A stretch of DNA of 37,125 nucleotides from Burkholderiales bacterium (GCA_028868995.1 JAGWTH010000038.1:1-37125), one strand, 5' to 3'. Positions 7,056 through 18,236 are shown, counted from the stretch's first letter. Numbers and translations: made by a program. The notes: a model not told the origin generated them from the letters alone.

Positions 7056-7067
7056 GACTGCGGTCAA
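7054..7067 (+). promoter_or_regulatory. Crp/Fnr-type operator 3, upstream of the oxc operon
   Basis: TTGACTGCGGTCAA is the exact reverse complement of operator 1. A -10-like TAGCAT (7091-7096) is centred 33 bp downstream, so the site would sit near -41.5. The oxc leader would then be about 25 nt and contain AAAAGGA. The site lies in the divergent gap between the regulator gene and oxc, so the regulator may also control itself from here. Confidence 0.78.
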
Positions 7068-7126
7068 GAGGCTTTCCCGGAGGCTGCTCCTAGCATTCTC
7101 GCACTCCCTGAAAAGGACCCTCGACC

Positions 7127-8848
7127 ATGACCACCGAAACGCAGGATCGCGAGACCACCGACGGCTTCCATCTCGTCATCGACGCCCTGAAGCTCAACGA
7201 CATCGACACGATCTTCGCCCTGCCGGGCATCCCGATCACCGACTTCCTGCGCATGGCGCAGGCCGAGGGGATCAAGGTGTTCTCCTTCCGCCACGAGCAG
7301 CACGCCGGCAACGCCGCCGCCGCCGCCGGCTTCATCACCGGTAAGCCCGGCATCTGCTTCACCGTCTCGGCCCCGGGCTTCCTCAACGGCCTGACCGCCC
7401 TGGCCAACGCCACCACCAACTGCTTCCCCATGATCCTCATCTCGGGCTCCAGCGAGCGCGAGGTGGTCGACCTGCAGCAGGGCGACTACGAGGAGATGGA
7501 CCAGCTGGCCATCGCCAAGCCCCTGTGCAAGGCCGCCTTCCGCGTGCTGCACGCCGAGGACATCGGGGTAGGCATCGCCCGCGCCATCCGCGCCGCCGTC
7601 TCGGGCCGCCCGGGCGGCGTCTACCTGGACCTGCCGGCCAAGCTGTTCGCCCAGCACATCGACAAGGAAGTCGCCCAGCGCTCCCTGATCAAGGTGGTGG
7701 ACCCGGCGCCGAAGCAGATCCCCGCCGCCGATGCCGTGAAGCGTGCCGTGGACCTGCTCAAGGGCGCGAAGAAGCCGCTGGTCATCCTGGGCAAGGGCGC
7801 CGCCTATGCGCAGGCCGACGCCGAGATCAAGACCTTCATCGAGCGCACCGGCATCCCCTACCTGCCGATGTCCATGGCCAAGGGCCTGCTGCCCGACAAC
7901 CATGCGCAGTCCGCCTCCGCCGCCCGCTCCTACGTGCTGGCCGAGGCCGACGTGGTGATGCTGGTGGGCGCGCGCCTGAACTGGCTGCTGTCGCACGGCA
8001 AGGGCAAGACCTGGGGCGCGGCCAGCTCCAAGGGCTGGGGCCAGCAGCAGTTCATCCAGGTGGACATCTCCCCGACCGAGGCGGACAGCAACGTCGCCAT
8101 CGCCGCGCCGGTGATCGGCGACATCGGCTCCTGCATCTCCGCGCTGAACCAGGCCATCGGCAGCGGCCTGGCCAAGCCGCCGGCGGACTGGCTGGGCGCG
8201 ATCGCCGAGCGCAAGGACAAGAACCTCACCAAGATGGCCGAGACGCTGGCGAAGAACCCGCCGGTGATGAACTTCCACAGCGCGCTCAACGTCGTGCGCA
8301 ACACCATCAAGGCCCATCCCAAGGCCTACCTGGTCAACGAAGGCGCCAACGCGCTGGACTTCACCCGCTCGATCGTCGACATGTACGAGCCGCGCCGGCG
8401 CCTGGACGTGGGCACCTGGGGCATCATGGGCATCGGCATGGGCTTCGCCGTCGCGGCCGCGGCCGTCACCGGCGAGCAGGTGCTCGCGGTGGAGGGCGAC
8501 AGCGCCTTCGGCTTCAGCGGCATGGAGGTGGAGACCATCTGCCGCTACAACCTGCCGGTGTGCATCGTGGTGATGAACAACAACGGCATCTACAAGGGCA
8601 CCGACGTCAACCCGCGCGGCGACGCGATGGCGCCCACGCAGTTCGTGAAGAACGCCCGCTACGACCTGATGATGGAAGCCTTCGGCGGCGTCGGCGTCAC
8701 GGCGAAGAACCCCGAGGAACTGCAGAAGGCCATCGACGCCGCCTTCGCCTCGCGCAAGCCGACGCTGATCAACGCGCTGATCGACGAGTCGGCCGGCACC
8801 GAGAGCGGCCGCATCACCAGCCTGAACCCGGCGGCGAAGAAGAAGTAG
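7127..8848 (+). CDS. oxc: Oxalyl-CoA decarboxylase (573 aa)
   Basis: This thiamine-diphosphate enzyme converts oxalyl-CoA to formyl-CoA and CO2. The length matches the Oxalobacter enzyme (about 568). Glu57 in [15 protein letters not shown] corresponds to the conserved cofactor-activating glutamate (Glu56 in Oxalobacter). The C-terminal ThDP/Mg motif runs from [11 protein letters not shown] near residue 457 to NNNGIYKG near 483, with the asparagine pattern intact. It is the first gene of the oxalate operon, behind operator 3 and a Shine-Dalgarno AAAAGGA. The partner frc follows after a repeat-filled 112-bp gap. The assignment is supported by sequence and by context. Confidence 0.96.
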   Translation: MTTETQDRETTDGFHLVIDALKLNDIDTIFALPGIPITDFLRMAQAEGIKVFSFRHEQHAGNAAAAAGFITGKPGICFTVSAPGFLNGLTALANATTNCFPMILISGSSEREVVDLQQGDYEEMDQLAIAKPLCKAAFRVLHAEDIGVGIARAIRAAVSGRPGGVYLDLPAKLFAQHIDKEVAQRSLIKVVDPAPKQIPAADAVKRAVDLLKGAKKPLVILGKGAAYAQADAEIKTFIERTGIPYLPMSMAKGLLPDNHAQSASAARSYVLAEADVVMLVGARLNWLLSHGKGKTWGAASSKGWGQQQFIQVDISPTEADSNVAIAAPVIGDIGSCISALNQAIGSGLAKPPADWLGAIAERKDKNLTKMAETLAKNPPVMNFHSALNVVRNTIKAHPKAYLVNEGANALDFTRSIVDMYEPRRRLDVGTWGIMGIGMGFAVAAAAVTGEQVLAVEGDSAFGFSGMEVETICRYNLPVCIVVMNNNGIYKGTDVNPRGDAMAPTQFVKNARYDLMMEAFGGVGVTAKNPEELQKAIDAAFASRKPTLINALIDESAGTESGRITSLNPAAKKK

Positions 8849-8853
8849 CAGCG

Positions 8854-8926
8854 CGTCATTCCCGCGCAGGCGGGAATCCAAGGCTTCCAGGACGCTTTGG
8901 ATCCCCGCCTTCGCGGGGATGACGGG
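8854..8926. repeat. Dispersed CGTCATTCCCGC-type palindromic repeat
   Basis: Two hairpins lie in mirror order. The left is CGTCATTCCCGCGCAGGCGG... and the right is ...CCCCGCCTTCGCGGGGATGA followed by CGGG. The outer ends CGTCATTCCCGC and GCGGGGATGACG are inverted. This is a very common intergenic repeat type in Burkholderiales. Here it lies in the oxc-frc gap and would be transcribed as part of the operon message. Confidence 0.8.
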
Positions 8927-8960
8927 AAGACGATTTTTGAAACTCGCGATAGGAAACGAA

Positions 8961-10208
8961 ATGGGAAAAGCACTCGACGGCGTCAAGATCCTCGACTTCA
9001 CGCACGTGCAGTCCGGCCCGACCTGCACGCAGCTGCTGGCGTGGTTCGGCGCGGACGTGATCAAGGTGGAGAAGGCCGGTGAAGGCGACGCCACGCGCGG
9101 CCAGCTGCGCGACATCGACGGCGTGGACAGCCTCTACTTCACGATGCTGAACCACAACAAGCGCTCCATCACCGTCAACACCAAGGACCCCAAGGGAAAG
9201 GAGGTCCTGGTGCGCCTGATCAAGGAATGCGACGTGCTGGTGGAGAACTTCGCCCCCGGCGCGCTCGACCGCATGGGCTTCTCCTGGGAGAAGATCCAGG
9301 AGCTGAACCCGCGCATGATCATGGCCTCGGTCAAGGGCTTCGGCCCCGGCCCGTACGAGGACTGCAAGGTCTACGAGAACGTCGCCCAGTGCGCCGGCGG
9401 CGCCGCCTCCACCACCGGCTTCGACGACGGCCCGCCGCTGGTGACCGGCGCCCAGATCGGCGACTCCGGCACCGGCCTGCACCTGGCCCTGGGCATCGTC
9501 GCCGCCCTGTACCAGCGCAACACCACCGGCCGCGGCCAGAAGGTGCTGGCCGCGATGCAGGATGCCGTGCTGAACCTGTGCCGCGTGAAGCTGCGCGACC
9601 AGCAGCGCCTGGACCGCACCCACGTGCTCAAGGAGTACCCGCAGTACCCCGACGGCAAGTTCGGCGACGCCGTGCCGCGCGCGGGCAACGCCTCGGGCGG
9701 CGGCCAGCCGGGCTGGATCCTGAAGTGCAAGGGCTGGGAGACCGACCCCAACGCCTACATCTACTTCATCACCCAGGCGCCGGTGTGGGGCGCCATCTGC
9801 AAGGTGATCGGCCAGGAAGACTGGATCACCGATCCCGAGTACGCCACCCCGCCGGCGCGCCTGAAGCACCTGAAGAAGATCTTCGATCGCATCGAGCAGT
9901 GGACCATGACCAAGACCAAGTTCGAGGCCATGGACATCCTGAACAAGTACGACATCCCCTGCGGCCCGATCCTGTCCATGAAGGAGATCGCCGAGGAACC
10001 CGCGCTGCGCGCCACCGGCACGGTGGTCGAGGTGGACCACCCCACCCGCGGCAAGTACCTCACCGTGGGCAACCCCATCAAGCTGTCCGACAGCATCACC
10101 GAGGTGACGCGCTCCCCGCTGCTGGGCGAGCACACCGAGGAAGTGCTGGCGCAGCTGGGCTACAGCAAGGGTGAGATCGAAGAGCTTCGCGCCGCGAAGG
10201 TGATCTGA
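8961..10208 (+). CDS. frc: Formyl-CoA:oxalate CoA-transferase (415 aa)
   Basis: This class III CoA-transferase moves CoA from formyl-CoA to oxalate, giving formate and regenerating oxalyl-CoA for Oxc. ATG 8961 is preceded by AGGAAACGAA; an upstream in-frame ATG at 8919 falls inside the repeat and is rejected. The catalytic aspartate is Asp168 in [12 protein letters not shown] (Asp169 in Oxalobacter Frc). The N-terminal [20 protein letters not shown] is typical, with Gln at the position used for catalysis in the family. The length equals that of E. coli Frc (416) within one residue. Its position after oxc strongly supports the specific substrate assignment. Confidence 0.95.
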   Translation: MGKALDGVKILDFTHVQSGPTCTQLLAWFGADVIKVEKAGEGDATRGQLRDIDGVDSLYFTMLNHNKRSITVNTKDPKGKEVLVRLIKECDVLVENFAPGALDRMGFSWEKIQELNPRMIMASVKGFGPGPYEDCKVYENVAQCAGGAASTTGFDDGPPLVTGAQIGDSGTGLHLALGIVAALYQRNTTGRGQKVLAAMQDAVLNLCRVKLRDQQRLDRTHVLKEYPQYPDGKFGDAVPRAGNASGGGQPGWILKCKGWETDPNAYIYFITQAPVWGAICKVIGQEDWITDPEYATPPARLKHLKKIFDRIEQWTMTKTKFEAMDILNKYDIPCGPILSMKEIAEEPALRATGTVVEVDHPTRGKYLTVGNPIKLSDSITEVTRSPLLGEHTEEVLAQLGYSKGEIEELRAAKVI

Positions 10209-10244
10209 CCGCCCCCATCCCCGGATAACTTTTTGGAGACACCC

Positions 10245-12389
10245 ATGGCCAACTTCCAAGCCGACAAGCAAAAGGTCAGGCAGATCCTCGACGCCCTGAA
10301 GAAGGAGGGCCGCGACGCCCTCACCGCCCCCGAGGGCAAGCTGATCTGCGACGCGTACGGCATCAATGTGCCCAAGGAAGGCGTCGCCGCCAGCGCGAAG
10401 GAGGCCTCCGGCATGGCCTCGGCCATGGGCTTCCCCGTGGTGATGAAGATCGTCTCGCCCGACATCCTGCACAAGACCGAGGCCGGCGGCGTGGTCGTGG
10501 GCGTGAAGAGCGCCGACGAGGCGGCCGCCGCCTACGAGCAGATCGTCGCCAACGCGAAGAAGTACAAGGCGGACGCCAAGATCGTGGGCGTGCAGGTCCA
10601 GCAAATGATCAAGGGCGGCCAGGAAGTGATCGTCGGCGCCATGAGCGACGACAGCTTCGGCAAGCTGGTGGCCTTCGGCATGGGCGGCGTGCTGGTGGAG
10701 GTCCTCAAGGACGTCACCTTCCGCCTGGCCCCGGCCACGCAGGAGGACGCCGGCTCGATGCTCGACGGCATCCAGGCCGCCGAGGTCCTCAAGGGCGTGC
10801 GCGGCGCCAAACCGGTGAACCGCCAGGCCCTGCAGGACACCATCGTGCGCGTGTCGCAGCTGGTCTCCGACTTCCCGGAGATCTCCGAGATGGACCTGAA
10901 CCCGGTGTTCGCCTCCGACGAGGGCGCGATCGCCGCGGACGTGCGCATCGTGCTGAACTTCCACCAGAAGCCCGCGCGCTACCGTCCCGAGGAAAAGGAC
11001 GTCGTTGCGTCGATGAACCGCATCATGAAGCCCCGGGCGATCGCGGTGATCGGCGCATCGAACGAGGCCGGCAAGATCGGCAACTCGGTGATGAAGAACC
11101 TGATCAACGGCGGCTACCAGGGCACGATCTACCCGATCCACCCCAAGGAAGCCGAGATCATGGGGATCAAGGCCTTCAAGAGCGTGAAGGACATCCCGGG
11201 CGAGGTGGACACCGCGGTGTTCGCCATCCCCGCCAAGCTGGTGGCCGGCGCGCTGAAGGAATGCGGCGAGAAGAAGATCGCCGGCGCGGTGCTGATCCCC
11301 TCGGGCTTCGGCGAGACCGGCAACATCGAGGGCCAGGAGGAGCTGCAGCGCATCGGGCGCGAGTACAACATCCGCCTGATGGGGCCGAACATCTACGGCT
11401 TCTACTACACGCCGGCCAACCTGTGCGCCACCTTCTGCACGGCCTACGACGTCAAGGGCTCCACCGCCCTGTCCTCGCAGTCCGGCGGCATCGGCATGGC
11501 CATCATCGGCTTCTCCCGCTCCACCAAGATGGGCGTGTCGGCGATCGTGGGCCTGGGCAACAAGTCGGACATCGACGAGGACGACCTGCTGCTGTTCTTC
11601 GAGCAGGACGACAACACCAAGGTCATCGCCCAGCACTGCGAGGACCTCAAGGACGGCCGTGCCTTCGCCGAGGTCGCCAAGCGCGTCTCGAAGAAGAAGC
11701 CCGTGATCATGCTCAAGGCCGGCCGCACCGCCATGGGCGCCGCCGCCGCCGCGTCGCACACCGGCGCCGTGGCCGGCACCGACAAGATCTACGACGACGT
11801 GCTGCGCCAGTCCGGCGTGATCCGCGCCAACAGCCTGCGCCAGATGCTGGAGCTGTCGCGCGGCGTGCCGATCCTGCCCACGCCCAAGGGCGAGAACGTG
11901 GTGATCATCACCGGCGCCGGCGGCTCCGGCGTGCTGCTGTCCGACGCCTGCGTGGACAACGGCCTGAAGCTGATGAAGCCGATGCCCGACGACCTGGACG
12001 CCGCCTTCCGCAAGTTCATCCCGCCCTTCGGCGCGGCCGGCAACCCGGTGGACATCACCGGCGGCGAGCCGCCCATCACCTACGTCAACACGGTGCGCCT
12101 GGGCCTGGAGGACGACCGTATCCACGCCCTCATCCTGGGTTACTGGCACACCATCGTGACGCCCCCCATGGTCTTCGCGAAGAATATGGTCCAGGTGGTC
12201 AACGAAATGAAGGCAAAGGGCAAGATCAAGCCGGTGGTCGCATCGCTCGCCGGTGACGTGGAAGTCGAGGAAGCCGCCCAGTACCTGTACGAGAACGGTA
12301 TCCCGGCCTACGCCTACTCCACCGAGCTGCCGGTGGAAGTGCTCGGCGCGAAGTTCAAGTGGGCCCGCTCCGCGGGTCTCCTGAAGTAA
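10245..12389 (+). CDS. ADP-forming acyl-CoA synthetase of the oxalate operon (714 aa)
   Basis: The N-terminal half (about 1-230) is an ATP-grasp domain. It is followed by a Rossmann CoA-binding domain (AIAVIGASNEAGKIGNSVMK near residue 265) and a succinyl-CoA-ligase-like domain. The SHTGAVAGTD motif near residue 505 probably holds the phosphorylated histidine, and SSQSGGIG lies near 410. The domain order is ATP-grasp first, the reverse of many bacterial fused enzymes. ATG 10245 follows TTGGAGAC. Members of this family interconvert acyl-CoA plus ADP plus phosphate with acid plus CoA plus ATP. In this operon the acid could be oxalate (priming oxalyl-CoA) or formate (recovering ATP from formyl-CoA). 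The sequence does not decide between them. Confidence 0.85.
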   Translation: MANFQADKQKVRQILDALKKEGRDALTAPEGKLICDAYGINVPKEGVAASAKEASGMASAMGFPVVMKIVSPDILHKTEAGGVVVGVKSADEAAAAYEQIVANAKKYKADAKIVGVQVQQMIKGGQEVIVGAMSDDSFGKLVAFGMGGVLVEVLKDVTFRLAPATQEDAGSMLDGIQAAEVLKGVRGAKPVNRQALQDTIVRVSQLVSDFPEISEMDLNPVFASDEGAIAADVRIVLNFHQKPARYRPEEKDVVASMNRIMKPRAIAVIGASNEAGKIGNSVMKNLINGGYQGTIYPIHPKEAEIMGIKAFKSVKDIPGEVDTAVFAIPAKLVAGALKECGEKKIAGAVLIPSGFGETGNIEGQEELQRIGREYNIRLMGPNIYGFYYTPANLCATFCTAYDVKGSTALSSQSGGIGMAIIGFSRSTKMGVSAIVGLGNKSDIDEDDLLLFFEQDDNTKVIAQHCEDLKDGRAFAEVAKRVSKKKPVIMLKAGRTAMGAAAAASHTGAVAGTDKIYDDVLRQSGVIRANSLRQMLELSRGVPILPTPKGENVVIITGAGGSGVLLSDACVDNGLKLMKPMPDDLDAAFRKFIPPFGAAGNPVDITGGEPPITYVNTVRLGLEDDRIHALILGYWHTIVTPPMVFAKNMVQVVNEMKAKGKIKPVVASLAGDVEVEEAAQYLYENGIPAYAYSTELPVEVLGAKFKWARSAGLLK

Positions 12390-12399
12390 GCGAGGCAAG

Positions 12400-14106
<1,707 letters not shown>

Positions 14107-14121
14107 GCCTGGGAGAAAACA

Positions 14122-16959
14122 ATGAACGCCATCACCCGCGCCGAGCTGGCCCAGATCGACACCCCCACCGTCAAGTTCACCCTGAACGGCAAGGAGGTCG
14201 TGGCCCGCGCCCACGAGACGGTGATCCAGGTCGCCGACCGCGAGGGCGTGGAGATCCCCCGCCTTTGCTACAAGCCGGGGATGGACACGGCCGGCAACTG
14301 CCGCGCCTGCATGGTGGAGATCAAGGGCGAGCGCACCCTGGCCCCCAGCTGCTGCCGCACGCCGACGGCCGGCATGGACGTCAAGAGCGACAGCGAACGC
14401 GCCGTGAAGGCGCAGAAGATGGTGCTGGAGCTGCTGCAGTCCGACATGCCCGAGACCGGCTACACCCGCCACAACGAGGTGGACCAGTGGGCCGAGAAGC
14501 TGCGCGTGGGCAAGCCGCGCTTCGCCCCGCGCGAGCAGGTGGCGGCCGACCTGTCGCACCCCGCCATCGCGGTGAACCTGGACGCCTGCATCCAGTGCAC
14601 GCGGTGCCTGCGCGCCTGCCGCGACGAGCAGGTCAACGACGTGATCGGCCTGGCCTTCCGCGGCGAGCACGCCAAGATCGTCTTCGACATGGACGACCCC
14701 ATGGGCGTGTCCACCTGCGTGGCCTGCGGCGAGTGCGTGCAGGCCTGCCCCACCGGCGCGCTGATGCCCGCGCGCGGCGTGGCGCTGGAGACGCCCGACA
14801 AGCAGGTGCCCTCGGTCTGCCCGTACTGCGGCGTGGGCTGCCAGCTGACCTACAACGTCAAGGACAACAAGATCCTGTTCGTGGAGGGCCGTGACGGCCC
14901 CGCGAACCACGGCCGCCTGTGCGTGAAGGGCCGCTACGGCTTCGACTACGCGCACCACCCGCAGCGCCTGACCAAGCCGCTGATCCGCCGCGCCGACGCG
15001 CCCAAGATCCCGCACCAGACCATCGACCCCGACCGCGTGCACGAGGTGTTCCGCGAGGCGACCTGGGAAGAAGCGCTGGCGCTGTCGGCCGGCAAGCTGA
15101 AATCCATCCGCGACACCAAGGGCCCCAAGGCCCTGGTCGGCTTCGGCTCGGCCAAGGGCAGCAACGAGGAGGCCTACCTGTTCCAGAAGCTGGTGCGCAC
15201 CGGCTTCGGCAGCAACAACGTCGACCACTGCACGCGCCTGTGCCACGCCTCGTCGGTGGCGGCGCTGCTGGAAGGCATCGGCTCCGGCGCCGTGTCGAAC
15301 CCGGTGATGGACGTGACCAAGGCCGAAGTGATCGTGGTCATCGGCTCCAACCCCACCGTCAACCACCCGGTGGCCGCCACCTGGATGAAGAACGCGGTGA
15401 AGAACGGCACGAAGCTGGTGGTGATGGACCCGCGCAAGTCGGACCTCACCCGCCTGGCCTGGCGCCACCTGCAGTTCAAGCCCGACACCGACGTGGCCAT
15501 GCTCAACGCCCTGATGCACGTGATCGTGCACGAGGGCCTGGTGGCGCAGAGCTTCATCGAGGCGCGCACCATCGGCTACGAGGAGCTGAAGAAGAACCTG
15601 ATCGGCTACAGCCCCGAGGAGATGGAGCACGTGTGCGGCATCCCCGCCGACACGCTGCGCGAGGTGGCGCGCGCCTTCGCCACCTCCAAGGGCTCGATGA
15701 TCCTGTGGGGCATGGGCATCTCGCAGCACGTGCACGGCACCGACAACGCCCGCTGCCTGATTGCGCTGTCGCTGATCACCGGCCAGATCGGCCGCCCCGG
15801 CACCGGCCTGCACCCCCTGCGCGGCCAGAACAACGTGCAGGGCGCCTCCGACGCCGGCCTGATCCCCATGATGTACCCGGACTACCAGAAGGTGGTGGAC
15901 CCGGAGGCGCGCGCGCGCTTCGAGAAGCACTGGGGCCTGAAGCCCGGCACCCTGGACGACAAGCCGGGCCTGACCGTGGTGGAGGTGATGCACGCCATCG
16001 CCGACGGCAAGGTGCACGGCATGTACATCATGGGCGAGAACCCCGCGATGTCCGACCCCGACGCCAACCACGCCCGCGAGTCGCTGGCGAAGCTGGAGCA
16101 CCTGGTGGTGCAGGACATCTTCCTGACCGAGACCGCCTGCCTGGCCGACGTGGTGCTGCCCGCCAGCGCCTTCCCCGAGAAGACCGGCACCTTCACCAAC
16201 ACCGACCGGCTGGTGCAGCTGGGCCGCCAGGCGATCGACCCGCCCGGCGACGCGCGGCAGGACCTGTGGATCATCCAGGAGCTGGCGCAGCGCATCGGCC
16301 TGGACTGGAACTACCAGCACGTGTCCGAGGTGTTCGACGAGATGCGGCACACCATGCCCAGCATCGGCGGCATCACCTGGGACCGCCTGGAGCGCGAGCA
16401 CGCGGTCACCTACCCCTGCACGAAGGAAGGCGACCCGGGCGAGCCGGTGGTGTTCGTGGAGTCCTTCCCGCGCGAGGACGGCAAGGCGAGGTTCGTGCCG
16501 GCCGACATCGTCCCCGCCGCCGAACGCCCCGACAGCGAGTACCCCATGGTGCTGATCACCGGCCGCCAGCTCGAACACTGGCACACCGGCAGCATGACCC
16601 GCCGCGCCACGGTGCTCGACGCCATCGAGCCCGACCCGGTGGCCCTGGTGCACCCGCTGGACCTGGCCGAGCTGGGCGTCAAGCCCGGCGAACTGCTCAC
16701 CATCGAGTCGCGCCGCGGCAAGGTCAGCCTGTACGGCCGCGCCGACGAAACATCGCCCCGCGGCGCGGTCTTCGTGCCCTTCTGCTACTACGAGGCCGCG
16801 ATCAACCGCGTGACCAACGACGCCTTCGACCCGGTGGCCAAGATCCCCGAGCTGAAGTACTGCGCCATCCGCGTCACCGCCGGCGGCACCCCGCCGCAAC
16901 AGGTGAGCTTCGGCGGCGGGCAGATCCTGCGGAAGCTGCAGCAGGAGACGCTGGCTTAG
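14122..16959 (+). CDS. fdhF: Formate dehydrogenase alpha (Mo/W) catalytic subunit (945 aa)
   Basis: It oxidises formate to CO2 at a bis-molybdopterin-guanine-dinucleotide Mo or W centre in the cytoplasm. The order of domains is as follows. An N-terminal [2Fe-2S] ferredoxin-like domain (RLCYKPGMDTAGNCRAC near 47-65) comes first. A ferredoxin-type pair (DACIQCTRCLRACR near 153 and TCVACGECVQACPTG near 196) follows. Then comes CPYCGVGC near 233 for the cluster next to the cofactor, and finally the catalytic domain. Cys374 in HCTRLCHASS is the expected metal ligand, followed by the conserved His. The length fits FdsA-like enzymes. No FdhD/FdsC chaperone or FdsD gene follows, so maturation factors must lie elsewhere. 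Confidence 0.95.
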   Translation: MNAITRAELAQIDTPTVKFTLNGKEVVARAHETVIQVADREGVEIPRLCYKPGMDTAGNCRACMVEIKGERTLAPSCCRTPTAGMDVKSDSERAVKAQKMVLELLQSDMPETGYTRHNEVDQWAEKLRVGKPRFAPREQVAADLSHPAIAVNLDACIQCTRCLRACRDEQVNDVIGLAFRGEHAKIVFDMDDPMGVSTCVACGECVQACPTGALMPARGVALETPDKQVPSVCPYCGVGCQLTYNVKDNKILFVEGRDGPANHGRLCVKGRYGFDYAHHPQRLTKPLIRRADAPKIPHQTIDPDRVHEVFREATWEEALALSAGKLKSIRDTKGPKALVGFGSAKGSNEEAYLFQKLVRTGFGSNNVDHCTRLCHASSVAALLEGIGSGAVSNPVMDVTKAEVIVVIGSNPTVNHPVAATWMKNAVKNGTKLVVMDPRKSDLTRLAWRHLQFKPDTDVAMLNALMHVIVHEGLVAQSFIEARTIGYEELKKNLIGYSPEEMEHVCGIPADTLREVARAFATSKGSMILWGMGISQHVHGTDNARCLIALSLITGQIGRPGTGLHPLRGQNNVQGASDAGLIPMMYPDYQKVVDPEARARFEKHWGLKPGTLDDKPGLTVVEVMHAIADGKVHGMYIMGENPAMSDPDANHARESLAKLEHLVVQDIFLTETACLADVVLPASAFPEKTGTFTNTDRLVQLGRQAIDPPGDARQDLWIIQELAQRIGLDWNYQHVSEVFDEMRHTMPSIGGITWDRLEREHAVTYPCTKEGDPGEPVVFVESFPREDGKARFVPADIVPAAERPDSEYPMVLITGRQLEHWHTGSMTRRATVLDAIEPDPVALVHPLDLAELGVKPGELLTIESRRGKVSLYGRADETSPRGAVFVPFCYYEAAINRVTNDAFDPVAKIPELKYCAIRVTAGGTPPQQVSFGGGQILRKLQQETLA

Positions 16960-17235
16960 GGGCATTGGCGGAATCGCGCCCTCCACCTTCATCACCCCTC
17001 CCCCCGTCGTCATCGTCACGAAGGCAGCACGTTCGCGTTTTGAGTCTCGACCGCGGCAGTCCGCCGCAGAGCGCCGAAATGCCGAAAGACACCAAGGTAC
17101 GCTTCAAAGGTGCCGAACTTCAAGCAGGCCGCGATGGGGCGCTTGACCAGGGGGCACCGTCGTGAGCCCCCGCCTGCCGGCCGGGGACAGACTGACATTT
17201 GGTGGCTACAAAGGCGCCACCCCGCCCCACCGCGC

Positions 17236-17241
17236 TAGCAT
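17236..17241 (+). promoter_or_regulatory. -10-like hexamer 6 nt before the DUF2905 start
   Basis: TAGCAT ends 6 nt upstream of the ATG at 17248, so transcription would start at or next to the start codon (leaderless message). No good -35 is visible. The rest of the 288-bp gap after the formate dehydrogenase genes (16960-17235) shows nothing I can assign. Confidence 0.35.
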
Positions 17242-17247
17242 CCCCCC

Positions 17248-17451
17248 ATGCAACGCCTGCCCATCGCCCTGGGCATCCTGTTCCTCCTGGCCGGCCTCGC
17301 CTGGCCCTGGCTCTCGCGCCTGCCCTGGGGGCGCCTGCCGGGGGACTTCTCGTTCCAGCGCGAGAACTTCAGCTTCCACTTCCCACTGATGACGTCGCTG
17401 GTCGTGTCGGTCGTCCTCAGCCTGTTGCTGTCCTGGTGGTGGCGCAAGTGA
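17248..17451 (+). CDS. DUF2905 small membrane protein (67 aa)
   Basis: This short inner-membrane protein has two hydrophobic helices (LPIALGILFLLAGLAWPWL and MTSLVVSVVLSLLLSWWW). They flank the conserved GRLPGDFSFQRENFSFHFPL core that defines DUF2905. Function is unknown. There is no Shine-Dalgarno sequence, but a TAGCAT hexamer 6 nt upstream suggests a leaderless message. It is probably not part of the oxalate operon, which ends 288 bp upstream. Confidence 0.88.
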   Translation: MQRLPIALGILFLLAGLAWPWLSRLPWGRLPGDFSFQRENFSFHFPLMTSLVVSVVLSLLLSWWWRK

Positions 17452-17521
17452 ACCCGGCGCGCACCCTCCCTGCGGTAGCCGTCGCCTCGCAGGGCCGTCC
17501 GCCCCACCCGAAAGGCATTCG

Positions 17522-18202
17522 ATGACTCCCACCCTCCAGGGCAAGCGCATCCTCGTCACCCAGGCCGACGCGTTCATGGGTCCGCCCCTGTGCGAAGTTC
17601 TGGCGGCGCACGGTGCCCAGGTCGTGGCCAGCGACGCGGACCTGTCCGCGCCGGGGGCGGCCGAGAGCGTGGTGGCCTCCGCGGGCGCCGTGGACGTGCT
17701 GGTCGCCAACCTCGCCCTGCCCGCGCCCAGCACGCCGGCGGTGGACGTCACCGAGGACGAGTGGCGGCACACCTTCGCCGCGCTGGTCGATCCCCTGCCC
17801 CGGCTGGTCCGCTCGGTGGTGCCGGGCATGACGGCCCGCGGGCACGGCAGGATCCTCGTCATCGGCAGCGCCTCCGCGCTGCGCGGCATGCGCCGGACGT
17901 CCACCTACAGCGCGGCCCGCGGCGCGCAGCTGGCTTACGTGCAGGCCGTCGGCGTGGAGCTGGCCCCGCTGAACATCCAGGTCAACGCCATCGCGCAGAA
18001 CTTCGTGGACAACCCCACCTACTTCCCCGAGGAGGTGCAGCGCAACCCGCGCTTCCAGGAACGCCTGAAGCGCGAGGTGCCGCTGGGCCGCCTGGTGTCC
18101 GCGCGCGAGGACGCCGAGTTCGTCGCCTACCTGTGCGGCGACGCAGCCGGCTGCTTCGTCGGCCAGGTGTTCCCGGTCTGCGGTGGATGGGCCATCCGCT
18201 AG
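17522..18202 (+). CDS. SDR-fold protein with halohydrin dehalogenase signature (226 aa)
   Basis: The fold is short-chain dehydrogenase/reductase, but the glycine-rich cofactor motif is replaced by Thr13-QADA-Phe18-M-Gly20. That fits T-x4-F/Y-x-G, the halohydrin dehalogenase replacement. The catalytic Lys is replaced by Arg, and Ser116-x12-Tyr129-x3-Arg133 fits the dehalogenase triad S-x12-Y-x3-R. The C-terminal part also resembles HheC as I recall it: the STYSAAR segment, an AQNFVDNPTYFP loop where the halide pocket lies, LGRLVSAREDAEFVAYL, and FVGQVFPVCGGW. Halohydrin dehalogenases turn vicinal halohydrins into epoxides without NAD(P). An atypical SDR of other function remains possible. The start codon at 17522 has only a weak ribosome binding site. 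Confidence 0.75.
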   Translation: MTPTLQGKRILVTQADAFMGPPLCEVLAAHGAQVVASDADLSAPGAAESVVASAGAVDVLVANLALPAPSTPAVDVTEDEWRHTFAALVDPLPRLVRSVVPGMTARGHGRILVIGSASALRGMRRTSTYSAARGAQLAYVQAVGVELAPLNIQVNAIAQNFVDNPTYFPEEVQRNPRFQERLKREVPLGRLVSAREDAEFVAYLCGDAAGCFVGQVFPVCGGWAIR

Positions 18203-18236
18203 CCCGGCGCGGGGCACCCGGCTCGGTGGCAGGACC

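Noticed and set aside
17079..17165. 28-codon open frame after the formate dehydrogenase genes
   Set aside because: It has no Shine-Dalgarno, no recognisable motif, and length expected by chance. I considered an FdsD-like subunit, but the sequence shows no support.
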